NCBI RefSeq assembly: GCF_945859685.1
Contig: NC_079147.1
Location: 51,800,946 to 51,864,945, forward strand
From: Eupeodes corollae
Taxonomy: Eukaryota > Arthropoda > Insecta > Diptera > Syrphidae
Direction of reading: 5' to 3'
Length of the DNA stretch: 64,000 bases
The notes below the pieces were generated by a model. The model was not told the origin of the DNA and ran no database searches. It saw only the letters and a program-made list of their open reading frames with translations. A program made the position numbers and the translations under genes. Position 1 is the first letter of the stretch, and each line of letters opens with the position of its first letter. Of the stretch, positions 19,502 to 30,164 are shown in pieces.

Positions 19502-20103
19502 ATGTAAGTAAATGCTTAAATTATGTATTGAAAATGTTATAAAATGAAACACAATATATTTGTATTTTTCTATAGGTCACAAGTGCTAGCGAACAAATCG
19601 CAAATAGATTTGCTAACAAGCTTTATGGAAGCGCACCCGGATCTGGCTAAATCCTTTTCCCAAAAAGGAAGCAACTCCCGGAATGCCCATAGAATTTTGT
19701 GGGAAAAACTAAAGCAGCAACTAAACGCAAATGGACCACCGTCAAAAAGTTGTGCGGAGTGGAAAAGAGTATGATTTGTTTATCTGCTTTTAGTTTTATT
19801 TTTAATGTTTCTTCCCTATACAAATAATATTAGTTTTGGACAGTCCGGAAATACAACGCCAAACAAAAATTAATTAAAAACAAAAAATCAATAACAAAAA
19901 CTGGGGGAGGACCGTTTACTGAACATACATTAGATGCGAACGAAGAGGTAATAGTTGGGGTATGCGGAAGCAGTTGTAAATGTTATAAGCGGATCGAATT
20001 CCAGTTGGTAAATCCAAGATCCGAAGAATATAGGAAAAGGTCTCTTTTGTTACCCGGAAATGTTTCAGAAAACTATAAAATAATTGAATTGACTACAACT
20101 TAA
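19502..20103 (+). CDS. zeste-like Myb/SANT protein of Harbinger D, intact
   Basis: Exon 1 ends at 19503 with AT; intron 19504-19575 (GTAAGT...TATAG); exon 2 19576-19768; intron 19769-19833; exon 3 19834-20103 with TAA. Splicing joins AT to G so the start codon itself is split by the intron; the product begins MSQVLANKSQIDLLTSF and is 154 residues with no stop or shift. The SANT trihelix reads LLTSFMEAHPDLAKSF, ILWEKLKQQLNANGPP, EWKR, FWTVRKYNAKQK and the family hallmark TGGGP. A Cys-containing tail (VCGSSCKCYKRIEF) follows. In Harbingers this partner protein binds DNA and assists the transposase, which here is missing apart from its first exon. Confidence 0.82.
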
Positions 20104-20132
20104 AAAAAATGCGATAAGAAAAAATGGCTTAC

Positions 20133-20269
20133 TTTGCATTTGGCAGCTCAAATATATTCAATTTGCTTCGCAGGTTAAGATTTATCAAACGAACTTTTCT
20201 GCGGTAATTATTCTCACTTTCATCATTTTCATTTCTTAAAAATAAGTGCACAGGGACAAACACGTTCAT
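20133..20269 (-). pseudogene. Harbinger D transposase, exon 1 only
   Basis: Complement 20269-20133 reads MNVFVPVHLFLRNENDESEN and ends LNIFELPNAK at a GTAAGC donor. It corresponds in layout to exon 1 of the element A transposase (acidic N-terminus, ending PFDLPDSK at a donor). No further exon exists between here and the SANT gene 30 bases away, so the nuclease was lost by internal deletion. Confidence 0.72.
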
Positions 20270-21583
20270 TTTTTACGAAAATAGAATAAACAATAAGAAA
20301 TCGATTTATATCGTGTCCATTATACCTAGATGTGACAACAAAATAGCTGTCACAAGAAAAAGTCACAAATATGTGACTATCACATGTGATTATCACCTTA
20401 CGCAGACGGAATTTTTATTTTATGACTATCAACTATCACAAATCACATTAGCCGATCCCACCCCTGCATTGTGGGATCCAACATGACTGGATCGGAAAAG
20501 GTTAAGCTTTTAATAATAGGAAAGAGAAAAAATTCTCACTGTTTTAATAAAATTAAATCTTTGCCGGTTGATTATGTAGCCAACCAACGTTCTTGGATGA
20601 CGGCAGATCTTTTTACGAATTGGCTTTTGCAGCTAGATGCAAAGTTTGGATGATCAAATCGCAAGGTGTTGTTTATCATCGATAACGGCCCGGCTCACCC
20701 AAAACAAATTAAGGATAAATTAAAATTTATAAAACTTTAGTATTTTCCACCTAACATGACCTCAATAGTGCAACCGATGGATCCAAATCCAAAATTTTAA
20801 AGTTCACTATAAACACCGTGTTTTAACTACAATCTTAAAGGTTTGGGAAAGTAAAAAAGAGGACTATAAAATAACTCTGCTCGTTGACAATAGAGAAGCC
20901 GGCTTCAAGGACGATACATGGGATAATGAAGATGATGTTCCACTTAACCAATTCATATGTGTAACCGACGACGCAAATCAAATCGAGAGGATCTGGAACA
21001 GGCTAACTGAAGCTGATTACAATATTGAAGGCTTTAATTGGAGGGATTTTGTGGAAGTCGATGACGGTATTGTGGTCACAGAAATACCTGAACGCGAATC
21101 AATTCTGGAATCTGCTGCTAACGATGATGATAGTGGAGCTGAAGATGAAGAAGTCGAATTCGAAACAATAAATATTGAAGTGCCAGAAAAGAATGAAATC
21201 GATAATGCAATTGAAATGACAGAAAATGTACCGGCTGAGGTTCAACACTGCCTTTTCAAAATAGAGTGATTTTTTAAACGAGTGAACACTCCAGCCACTT
21301 TGATGCATCAATCAAAAATTACAATTTTTACAAAATTAATATTTTGTTGAAACAGTAATTTAACAAGGTATAAGAATGAATTAATGTGCCATAAAAGCTA
21401 GAAGCTTCTGTTTATTTATTTAATTTATCTATTTATTTTTTGTTATCTTTTTTTTATATTCAATATATGCTTTTAAGCAAAAAAAGTATTAATACCTCTA
21501 ACTCGAATTTTTCCAAAAACTCCCTCTAACTCGAACTAATTTTGACATCTCGTGAAAATTCGACTTAGAGTGAGTCGACTGTA

Positions 21584-22109
21584 TTTGTGTGGTGGTTTGG
21601 GGTATTATTTCATTTTTGAAAATAAACTTTAATATAAAAAAAACAAATTGGGGTCTTATTTCATTAAAAATAAAAAAAAAGACAAAAAGCTGGAAAAATT
21701 GCATCAATTTGGAGCCTTATTTAATTTTTTCTTTTGGGGCCTAAATTCGCGGAGCTATTTTGGACATTAAGTCTTTATATTCTTTTTAGATTTCTAAATG
21801 TTAAGATTTTGTTTACGATACAATTTCATCAATTTTTGTTTAATTCTTTAAAATAAATTCTAAGTAAATTCTAAAATCATAACAAAATTACTTCAATTGT
21901 ATATTACTTGATGTAATTTTGAGAAAAAAGAAAATAGGTTTTTGTAAATAAGCCACTGAATAAATAAACTACAGATCTACATAATAATTAAATGTTGTTA
22001 AATAAAATATAAATTAAACATTTCCTATTTGACTGTACAAATTTTATGTTGAAGATATAAAAATGTAAAAATGTTGTTCTTATTTTTATTTGACTAGATT
22101 TAAAATGAC
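21584..22109. other. 3' flank of the vezatin-like gene
   Basis: AT-rich sequence between Tigger B and the stop codon of the vezatin-like gene; it would contain the 3' untranslated region on the minus strand or, if the alternative splice donor at 22109 is used, intron. No gene is seen. Confidence 0.5.
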
Positions 22110-25100
22110 TTACTCGATTATATCTTCGTTTGAAGGTGTTGCATTATTTTGTGGTAAATCAAGTTGAAACAAATTAATTGCTTGTTTTTGAGCTAGAAAA
22201 TTTCTCATTTCAGCGAAATTGTCGCGATCTTTGAATTTTTTACTTCGCTTTTCAACTTCATCAGCTGAACCTTCATCACTTTCGTCGCCACTTCCCGATG
22301 CAGCACTTTCATCAGTGACTTCTTCTAATCGATTAGTTTCATCGGAGGCAAAAAGTTCATCAACATTGATGCCTTTGGCTTCAAGAACTCGGCGTTCTTT
22401 TTCAAGCATCTCCTGGCGAATGGGATCGATGCGATTCTTGAGCTGTCTTAGAACAGGTTTGAATTTCCCCTTGGTTACTCGTTTTTCAAAATTCAAGATC
22501 TCACGATCGGCACATTGCGAATGATTCTCATTATCGAATTCATTCTCGTCTTCTTGTTGTTCGTTTTCTTCGAACATGTAAGCATAGAAATCATCAGATT
22601 TCACACCACCGCCGTCGTCGTTAGCTGAATTCTCATGAGAAATTTCTACGCGCAAGATACTCTCGCTACCATCAGCATCGTTTGCCGATGAAGTTTTCTT
22701 ATCACCTAACAATCTATCATCTAGCTTACTACTCAAGAACTTATTGTAAACTAACATTAAACGGTGAAAATCATCAAAACATACCGACAAGGTGCCCTCA
22801 ATCGATCGCATACTATTCGCCACATCAATAAGGTCTTTGCTCTCGTCCTTTTGCACAGCCTCCGTTTCGGTGAGTCTTTGTAGGGCTTCGTCTAGTTGTT
22901 GACATTCTTCAGCGACAGCTACCATACAGGAACTTAATTTCAGGGATGAACTCTGCAGTACGGCTACGGGTCCAGATTTACAGCGCATCGTTTTGTTTTG
23001 GTTAAATTCGTTGGCTTCCAATTGCTTCTTTTTGCGTAGGTCAATCGAAAGATTTTTAAAGTGATTCTCTTCTTCTTTGACTAGTTGGTGAATTTGAAAT
23101 TCAACACTGGATAAGTCCCGACTAAGACTAGATAGCGATGGCTTTTGTGAGACTGTCAAAGCCAAGCGAAACAAGTATTGCGATTGAACGTAGGCAAAAA
23201 TGTTATAAAAGTCCTGAAAAAGTTTTTAACATCAACGAAATACTTTAATTGGAGAAAGTTGTTTAACTTACTTTTATATTTTTAGGACTATAATCTGTAA
23301 TGTTGTTCCGGAAGTAATCACATTCCTTCAGATCTTCCATTGGTGAATAGTATTCTGTGAAACGTGAGGGAATCGGATGTAACATTTCCAATTTTCTCGT
23401 AGCATCAAAAAGCACTTCCACAACTTCTTTTATTGATGTTATGCAATCCCATGCTCTTTCAATTTGTCTCGATCTAAATATAAATAATAAATTTACATTT
23501 TTATGTTTTCGTTTCAATAAAACAAAGAATGGAAAGTAATTTATACTCACTCAATCAATTCGGAAGCCTTCATGACAAGAACTTCATTGAAATAGGTCAT
23601 ATTACGTCGAATGCAATTGCCAAATTCATCAATACTCCGAATCAAGCTATCCAATTCACGTTCCACGACTTTGTTACGAAAAATAAAGACATTTTTGATT
23701 GCATACAGAGCACTGAAGCTGGCGCTAAAGATCACCGATGGAATCAAGGTTAGCTTAAGTGATTTGGGTGTAATGAAATGCTCCAAAATAGTTGATCCCA
23801 AAAGAACACATGTGTTTCGTGCTGTAAAAATCTCCAAGGGTTTCTGTTCGGCGACACTTGTGTCCTGCTGTTGCAGAAACAGCAAACAGTGTTCTAGTGA
23901 TTCGACATGATCGGCTAGAAGTCTTTTCGAATAGAGAATTTGCTGAATGATTTTTTGACTCACTTCCTGTTAATTTATTACCAAAAAAAATAAAAAATAT
24001 TGAGATTAAAAAGGAAAAAAATAAGTGTATACAGGGTGAGCCAACTATTTTTTTATTTATTTAAATATCGTAAGATTTAAAATCGATGTTCAAATGGTAG
24101 ACATGTGCATTCAAGAGGACACAAGCGTTCACAGGTTTTTCTTAAAACCAACCTCTGTCTATCAACTCCTACTCTCACCTCCCCGTGGTGAAAATCGGGT
24201 GCCTAGTACCTCAACTGGAGATTGGGTTCCAACCCCAGTGGAAAGTTGTTGGGGGCAGCAAACGAGAGAGGTGGGGAGAGGTGTTTCCACTAAGGCACCT
24301 CTCCTTATCCAGACGGCAGCGGAGGAATTCCCGAGATGGAATCAACGGTGGCGTCTACAGTTCCAGTAAGGTTGAACTACTTAGTGAACACCTTATAGGG
24401 CTTCTTCGACTTATTCGGAGCCCAGGCCTATAAGGAGCGGTTTTATCCGGCTCCCCATCCTTGGAGTTATACTTAGGATCTGGCCCTCCAGGTTGGGGGT
24501 TGTGCGTCGGGATGACTTCCTGGCCACGTAAAAGTTTTCATAGTTGCGAAGCACCAACAAGCCTCGGATACGGACGGATTTACTGTTGACAACCAACGCA
24601 AACGAATAAAGGACAACGAACTTCGGATATGCACGTGGAATGTTAGGTCCCTTAACAGACCACGTGCGGCCGAAGAATTAGCGGAGGCCCTAGAACGATA
24701 TAAAGCAGATATCACCGCCATCCAGGAAATACGATGGGATGGCCCTGGCAAAAAGAGGATGAAAAACTGCGATATTTATATGGTGACTGCTACCACGAAA
24801 ACCAACAGCGCCTATTTGGATGCGGCTTTGTCATTGGAGCCAGACTTAGGCAAGAAGTCTTGAGCTATAGGTGCATCAATGACCATACGCATCAAGGCTA
24901 AATTCGGCAACATTAGCCTGATATGCGCGCACGCCCCCACAGAAGAGAAAGACGACAACACCAAAGATATGTTCTTCGAGCTCCTAGACAAAACATATGA
25001 GCAGTGCCCTAGCTACGATATTAAAATAGTCCTGGGCGATTTTAATGCCAAGCTAGGAAGGGAAGCCATCTTTGGTGGAATAATCAGGAAGAACAGCCTG

Positions 25101-28100
25101 CACGACAACACTTCCGAAAATGGATTCAGGCTCATAGATTTTGCTGCGGGGCGAAGTGTCATGGTAGCCAGTAAGCGTTTTCTACACCTCAACATCCACA
25201 AAGGAACTTGGACTTCTCCAGATCAATCTACCGTCAACCAGATTGACCATATTGCCATCGATGCCAGACACGCTTCCAGCATCACGGATGTACGAACTTT
25301 CCGAGGAGCTAACATCGACTCGGACTACAACCTCGTTGTAGCCAAGGTAGCACTTCGGGTTTCCAGATCCAAAGTAAAACAGGGAGATGCTGGGGGAAGG
25401 TACAACTTCGAACGGCTACAATCGCAAGAGATCGCCAAGTCCTTTTCCGACCGAGTTACAAGTAACCTCTCACGAAGTTCTGTGCCGCCAACACATTGTA
25501 TCGAAAACCAGTGAGAACATTGCCAAGATGCAATCAGAGAAGCCACCTCTGTTGTGCTGGCTTTCAAGAAACCAACAACAAGGAACCCCTGGTTTGATGA
25601 GGAATGTCGGCAGGCAAATGCAGCCAAACAACAGGCACGCAAAGCGCCGCTGCATAAAAGGACGTGGGCTCTATGAGCAGAAGAGGCGAGAGGAACGCCG
25701 ACTTCTCAGAAAGAAAAAGAGAAGGCATGAGAAGCGTGCGGTCGAAGATGTTGAGAGGTATAAAAGCAGGAATTAGGTTCGAAAGTTTTATGAACAGTTG
25801 AAACGAAATCCACAGGTACATAAACCTAGAACCGAAGGCTGCAAAGACGAAAGTGGAAACATCATAGTGGAAACGCAGTCAATGCTGAGGATATGGAAGG
25901 ACCTCTTCTGCAGACGAAGAACTGAATTCCGCTGTCAGGCAGGATGATCCATTCAATATAGACGACGAAAGCCAACAATCCCGTCCTCCCGACTTAGACG
26001 AAGTAAAGATTGCCATATCTAAGTTGAAGTCTAATAAAGCCGCTGGAGCGGATGGCTTGAATGCCGAGCTCTTTAAAGCAGCTGGAGATAAGTTGGTCGG
26101 AAGAAAGCATGCCCGATGAATGGAACCTCAGTATTGTTTGCCCGATCCTGAAAAAAGGAGACGCTCTAAACTGCACCAACTATAGAGGAATCAGTCTACT
26201 TAACATCGCCTATAAAATCTTCTCTTCCGTAATATGTGAACGTCTAAAGCCCATCGTCAACAACCTGATAGGTCCTTATCAGTGTGACTTAAGACCAGGA
26301 AAGTCCACAGTTGAACAAATATTCACATTACGGCAGATCCTGGAAAAAACCCAAGAACACCAAATCGACACCCACCATCTTTTTATCGATTTCAAGGCCA
26401 TTTTGGCATCCAAACTCGTTCGTTTGTGCAGGATGACCATGGAGAATTCACGCTGCTCCATAAACGTTGGAAACAACTTAACAGAACCTTTCGATGTCAA
26501 AAAAGATTTTAGACAAGGTGATGCGCTGTCATGTGATTTTTTTAACATCGTGCTTGAAAGAATAGTGCAGAGCTCACACGTCAACACTAGAGGCACTATT
26601 TTCCAAAAGTCTGTCCAATTACTGGCATATGCTGATGACATTGACATAATCGGAAGAACTCAGCGTGATGTCAATGGGGTTTTTGTGAGTATTGAGGCAG
26701 AGGCGGCAAAAACGGGTTTAACGATTAATGAGGGCAAAACAAAGTACATGCTGAGTCTAGAAGGGCCATACAACACCGACGTTTTGGTCAAAGCGTTACA
26801 ATCGACAGACGTAACTTTGAGGTAGTCAAGGACTTCGTCTACCTAGGCTCCGCTGTAAACGCAGAAAACAACACCAGCGCTGAGATCAAACGCAGAATAA
26901 CTCTTGCTAACCGCTGTTTCTTTGGACTAAGAAAGCAATTGAGTGGTAAAGCCCTCTCTCAAGGGACCAAAGTGTTGCTATATAAGACCCTTATCATCCC
27001 CGTCCTGCTATACGGTGCAGAAGCATGGACCATGACATAAGCGGATGAAAGCACCTTGGGTCGCTTCGAGAGAAAAGTTCTTCGTGTGATCTACGGTCCC
27101 GTATGCATCGAAGGGGAGTGGAGGAGAAGATAGAACGACGAACTGTACGGGCTGTACAGCGACATAGACTTAGCAAGAAGAGTAAAAGTCCAAAGACTAA
27201 GATGGCTGGGTCAAGTAGAGCGCATGGAAACCAATTGTCAGGCCCGGAAAGTCTTCGAATCCGCACCCACAGGACAGCGCAGTAGAGGAAGACCGCGGAT
27301 CAGGTGTCGCGCACAAGTGGAAGTTGACCTCACCCAACTTGGAGCGCGAAACTGGAGACATCTAGCTAGGGACCGAGCTAGATGGAGAAGTTTGTTGGGT
27401 GAGGCCCTAGTTCACACAGGACTGTAGTAAGTAAGTAAGTAGGACTAGAAAGAAGAGGAAACAATTCTTCATCTTAGCTGTACATGCTCTGGCTCAAGTT
27501 TCGTAAGGGACTCAAGCTGGTTTCCGTTTCCATCTTGGACAACCACTTTAACCTCACCTAACCTACATACCTATATCAACCATGAATACACCCTTAACAT
27601 GCATGTGGTATTAATGTCTTGTTGGAGCAGGAGAACATTCAAAGTTTTAATAGAAGGGGTACGAATATGAAATTGACACACTGTAACTAGATAAATGGAA
27701 TTCTGATTTCAAATTTGACAAACTGAGTAAGTATTTACATTTTTCAAATTGGAAGGAAAAAATTTAGTACCTATCGAATTAACGAGTTTAGATTTAGGAT
27801 GGCGCACAATGCTACAATAGATGTGTTTAATGTGTATGTGAGTCGTCTTAGCGTCGACGTCAATTGTCCGCCTGTATGCAGAGATTAACCCGCTTTCGAT
27901 TCGGATTTTTGTGGGGAAATGTGAAGTACTGATGTCACTCAAACAATCCCTTAGGTACACCTCTTAACCAGAAGTAACAAAACACCCTACTTCAAAGCCA
28001 CCTGATGAAGCGTTGTGTTCCAAAACTAATGGCAATGTTTACTATTACTAATAAAGCCAAAACCACATGGAAAACACTTTCAATATTATTGCATTTTTAA

Positions 28101-28297
28101 AAGAAATTTTGTATTTGGCCCACTCTATGTAGACATATGTATATAAATTTGTTTGCCTTTGCGGACAGCTGTTAAATTCTAGGTAATACTTACATGATCT
28201 TGCTTGAGTTCAGACAATTGCACCGATAAATCGATCTTTAAATAATAAATTTATTAAATAACATGAATTAAATTGTTTATTTACAATTTACCTTCAT
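22110..28297 (-). CDS. Vezl: Vezatin-like adherens-junction/endosome protein
   Basis: Five coding exons on the minus strand: 28297-28292 (MK), 28235-28194, 23966-23551, 23473-23272 and 23213-22110, total 1770 nt, 589 residues; all phases agree. An in-frame TAA lies nine codons upstream of the ATG. Exon 3 has a membrane region at about residues 86-112 (LKLTLIPSVIFSASFSALYA) after STILEHFITP, matching the membrane part of the vezatin domain. The last exon is coiled-coil, then a DDFYAYM motif, VLRQLKNRIDPIRQE and an acidic tail ending EDIIE. In animals vezatin links myosin VIIA to cadherin junctions; the fly homologue acts in dynein-dependent endosome transport. Intron 2 (4.2 kb) has been enlarged by an antisense LINE; the other introns are 56-77 bp. 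The stop TAA overlaps a perfect GTAAGT donor, so an additional C-terminal exon is possible. Confidence 0.85.
24085..27443 (+). mobile_element. RTE-like LINE copy 1, antisense in the vezatin-like intron
   Basis: Begins GATGTTCAAATGGTAG (24085), the same 5' end as copy 2 on the opposite strand at 33132, and ends with a (TAAG)n tail at 27428-27443 after the reading frame stop. It contains a 5' leader with GTTGGGGGCAGCAAACGAGAG, endonuclease, reverse transcriptase and a C-terminal region. At 3.36 kb it looks full length but is inactivated by several stops and shifts. It lies opposite to the host gene and at least 120 bp from either exon, so splicing can continue. Confidence 0.85.
24622..27427 (+). 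pseudogene. LINE copy 1 endonuclease-reverse transcriptase
   Basis: APE-type endonuclease: RICTWNVRSLNRPRAAEE, ITAIQEIRWDG, KIVLGDFNAKLGRE, DQSTVNQIDHIAIDA (~24622-25400); a frameshift lies near 24790-24870 and a stop at 25512. Reverse transcriptase: LKSNKAAGADGLNAELFK, ILKKGDALNCTNYRGISLL, GPYQC, FRQGDALSCDFFN and the catalytic LLAYADDIDIIGR (~26000-26825). The C-terminus ends ARDRARWRSLLGEALVHTGL at 27427. Clade assignment to RTE-like is by overall look; a phylogeny would settle it. Confidence 0.82.
27444..28193. other. Remainder of vezatin-like intron 2 with a Tc1 end remnant
   Basis: At 27657-27684 GGGGTACGAATATGAAATTGACACACTG precedes TA; inverted it reads CAGTGTGTCAATTTCATATT, a Tc1-like terminal repeat resembling the right end of the Tc1 copy at 6613-7485 (shared TACGAATATGA). 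No transposase or second end is present. The rest is unremarkable. Confidence 0.5.
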
Positions 28298-29690
28298 TTT
28301 AAATAAGTTTTCTTTTTTAATTTAAATTAATAAGTCGATGTTCTTCTTGCGTATAAATTTACTTAACTTTTTTCTTAGCCTTTTCTAACCTCACTTAAAT
28401 CTACAACACTTGACCATAACCAGTTCCCATGACAAAACAATAGAAACCCGAAAACAAAACAATAAAAGATTAGTCTATTGTTGTGTTTATTTAATTTACT
28501 ATAAGACTTGAAAGTAATTATTGTAAACAGAAGGAAAAACTATATTTCATTAATATATTTTTACTATCAAGAATAGTTTGCGGCTCGCGGTATTTTTTAA
28601 TTAAAATCTCGAATTCTTTTAAACAAGTTGTATTGTCAACTAGCGAAAATGAAATGAAAATATTCTAAATTGCAAAATGCATGCAAGTGATGCCAACTCT
28701 CTTAATAGAGTACACTTCAAACCAACAATTTAAAATGAAGCTGGAAACTTCCATGGTTATAAGCTACATTAAAGAGCATTACGCAGACCATCTGAAGTTT
28801 CGCTCGCAACTCGAAATTTTTTTGTTTTAAAGATTTCAAGTCAAATTATTAAAAATATACGTTTTTGAAACACCAATTGTTAATCAAGTTACAATTTGCA
28901 TTCCAATTTAAGACACTCTAGTGTTATTTGTTGCTTAATGGTTTAATTACATACATGTGTGCTTCAATAGAAAAAGCGATGGTACATATTATACTGCTGT
29001 TTGTCGGATAGAGAGAAAAGATCAAAATGAAGAAGATATTCATTTCTGCATAATGAAAACAAAAATTATTTTCATCTTTATTTATTAGTGATTCACATTG
29101 AATATAATAGCTTTTTCACAACAAATCCAAAACCGGTTGTTCACGCAAAATGTTTTCGAAAACTTGAAAATCGTTCACACCAAATATTTACACGTTTTCA
29201 TTTGACATTTAAATTTGTTTAACACCGTCTGTCAAATGTTGTATTGATAAAAAAAATTTGTGAGTAAAAAGTTTTGTTCTTCTCACAAATAATTTTTGAC
29301 AATTAAATGATTTCTAACCAATTCAAATTGATTTTAACGTAATACGAGTACTAGCTCGTCTAGAAAAAGAGTTTCAACTGAAGTTCTGGGGACGGAATGG
29401 GCTCACGACAAGAACTAAAACAACTCGCTTGGCTGCAGCTATCATCTTAGTTCACTTCATCCGGTCTGAACAATTCATTAAGGAGAAGCTAATTGTTTAG
29501 AAAATATATTATAGAATCAACAACAAACAAAACTGTTACAATAAAAATTAATTTTATACGAAAAATTTTGGGGTTGAGAAGATTCTGAACGATTTCATGT
29601 AGGTCCTTGTGGCCGGAGCAGAAAAGGTCAATTCCTAGTTCCAGATTCGTACCAAAATCACTTCTTCCTTTGAGGACTCGCCTAGTTTGT
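28298..29690. other. Upstream region of the vezatin-like gene
   Basis: Should include the 5' untranslated region and promoter of the vezatin-like gene (minus strand). No TATA box or initiator stands out. No gene is seen. A GTTTAACACCGTCTGTCAAATG region near 29217 resembles MITE-type sequence but has no partner. Confidence 0.4.
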
Positions 29691-30145
29691 CTAATGCACT
29701 GAGGATCTTCTTGATGTTGGCAGGCTGTTCATCAAGTTGCGATAGCCCACTGTTGTGGTTTTATTCACTGGAACAACGATTTTAACCTTGCGGAATGTTT
29801 TGGCGCAAATTTTCAAAGCCCGCTGCGACTTAGCCCCCATCAGAAATTTTGTTTCATACTTATTCCCTCCACAAACGAACTTATCACCTTCCTTATATCT
29901 TCCAAATCCTACGCCTTGTGATTGAGCGGAGTTACGTGAAAGTCTTTCTGCAGGTAGCAAGCGAAAGCGTCGATCATATTTGTGGTGACGAGTTCGGACG
30001 CACCCCTTGGAAACATCATTACGAGCTATGAACAAGTCTTCCTCATCCTCATACTTGGGGTAGTCAAGCCAGAAGTCAAAGTGAATTCCGGTTCCTCGCT
30101 TAACAAAGAGCGTTTAAAACGTTGGAGGATCATAAAAGAACCTGG
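29691..30145 (-). pseudogene. Unidentified reading frame of ~150 codons
   Basis: On the minus strand one frame runs from about 30145 to TAG at 29691-29693 with one TAA near its start. It reads TLFVKRGTGIHFDFWLD, YPKYEDEEDLFIARNDVSKG, VRTRHHKYDRRFRLLPAERL, GFGRYKEGDKFVCGGNKYE and SQRALKICAKTFRKVKIV. In the second half a neighbouring frame (TTNMIDAFACYLQKDFHV, then DLEDIRKVISSFVEGISM, and later PANIKKILSALDKLGE) also looks protein-like, so a frameshift near 29980 is likely. It is less AT-rich than its flanks. It abuts the 3' break of LINE copy 2. I do not recognise the family. Confidence 0.4.
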
Positions 30146-30164
30146 GTTAAAACCAACATGCGTC

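Larger units (their letters stand above)
19259..20463 (+). mobile_element. PIF/Harbinger element D nested in Tigger B
   Basis: Inverted ends GAGTGGAATCGGCTAATG (19259) and GGGTGGGATCGGCTAATG (ending 20463) with a 3-bp duplication CTG (19256-19258, 20464-20466). Removing it rejoins the Tigger frame at VTC-VGSNMTG. It carries a complete zeste-like SANT gene rightward and only exon 1 of a transposase leftward, the same convergent plan as element A. It is therefore non-autonomous. Confidence 0.88.
18970..21269 (+). pseudogene. Tigger B transposase, N-terminally deleted and interrupted
   Basis: Block 1 (18970-19258) reads GWLNRIKSRHSILGK, VSGESASVD-like SGESASVDK, NIFTVDGTGLFFKCLP (first catalytic Asp) and TLTFKGEKC. 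Block 2 (20464-21269) resumes at the same point with VGSNMTGSEKVKLL, SWMTADLFTNWLLQLD, LFIIDNGPAHPKQIK (second Asp) and SIVQPMD (third Asp), followed by a shift, a deletion, and an acidic C-terminal tail (EVDDGIVVTEIPERE to 21269). A TGA at 20651 and shifts break it. The helix-turn-helix that should precede block 1 is absent; sequence passes straight from the terminal repeat to the CENP-B-like second DNA-binding domain. Confidence 0.85.
18879..21581 (+). mobile_element. pogo/Tigger-type transposon B
   Basis: Ends are inverted CAGTCGACTCCCTCTAAGTC (18879) and CAGTCGACTCACTCTAAGTC (ending 21581), flanked by TA (18877-18878, 21582-21583). Sub-repeats of the type CTAACTCGAA occur several times in each end, typical of Tigger-like elements. 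The interior holds a Tigger transposase interrupted by Harbinger element D. Without that insertion the element is about 1.5 kb, shorter than autonomous Tiggers, because the N-terminal helix-turn-helix region is missing. Confidence 0.88.

Noticed and set aside
22219..22524. Ser-rich open frame on the plus strand opposite the vezatin-like gene
   Set aside because: It is the antisense shadow of the conserved, acidic last exon.
27428..27443. Microsatellite or telomere-like TAAG repeat
   Set aside because: It directly follows the LINE stop codon and is the tail of that element.
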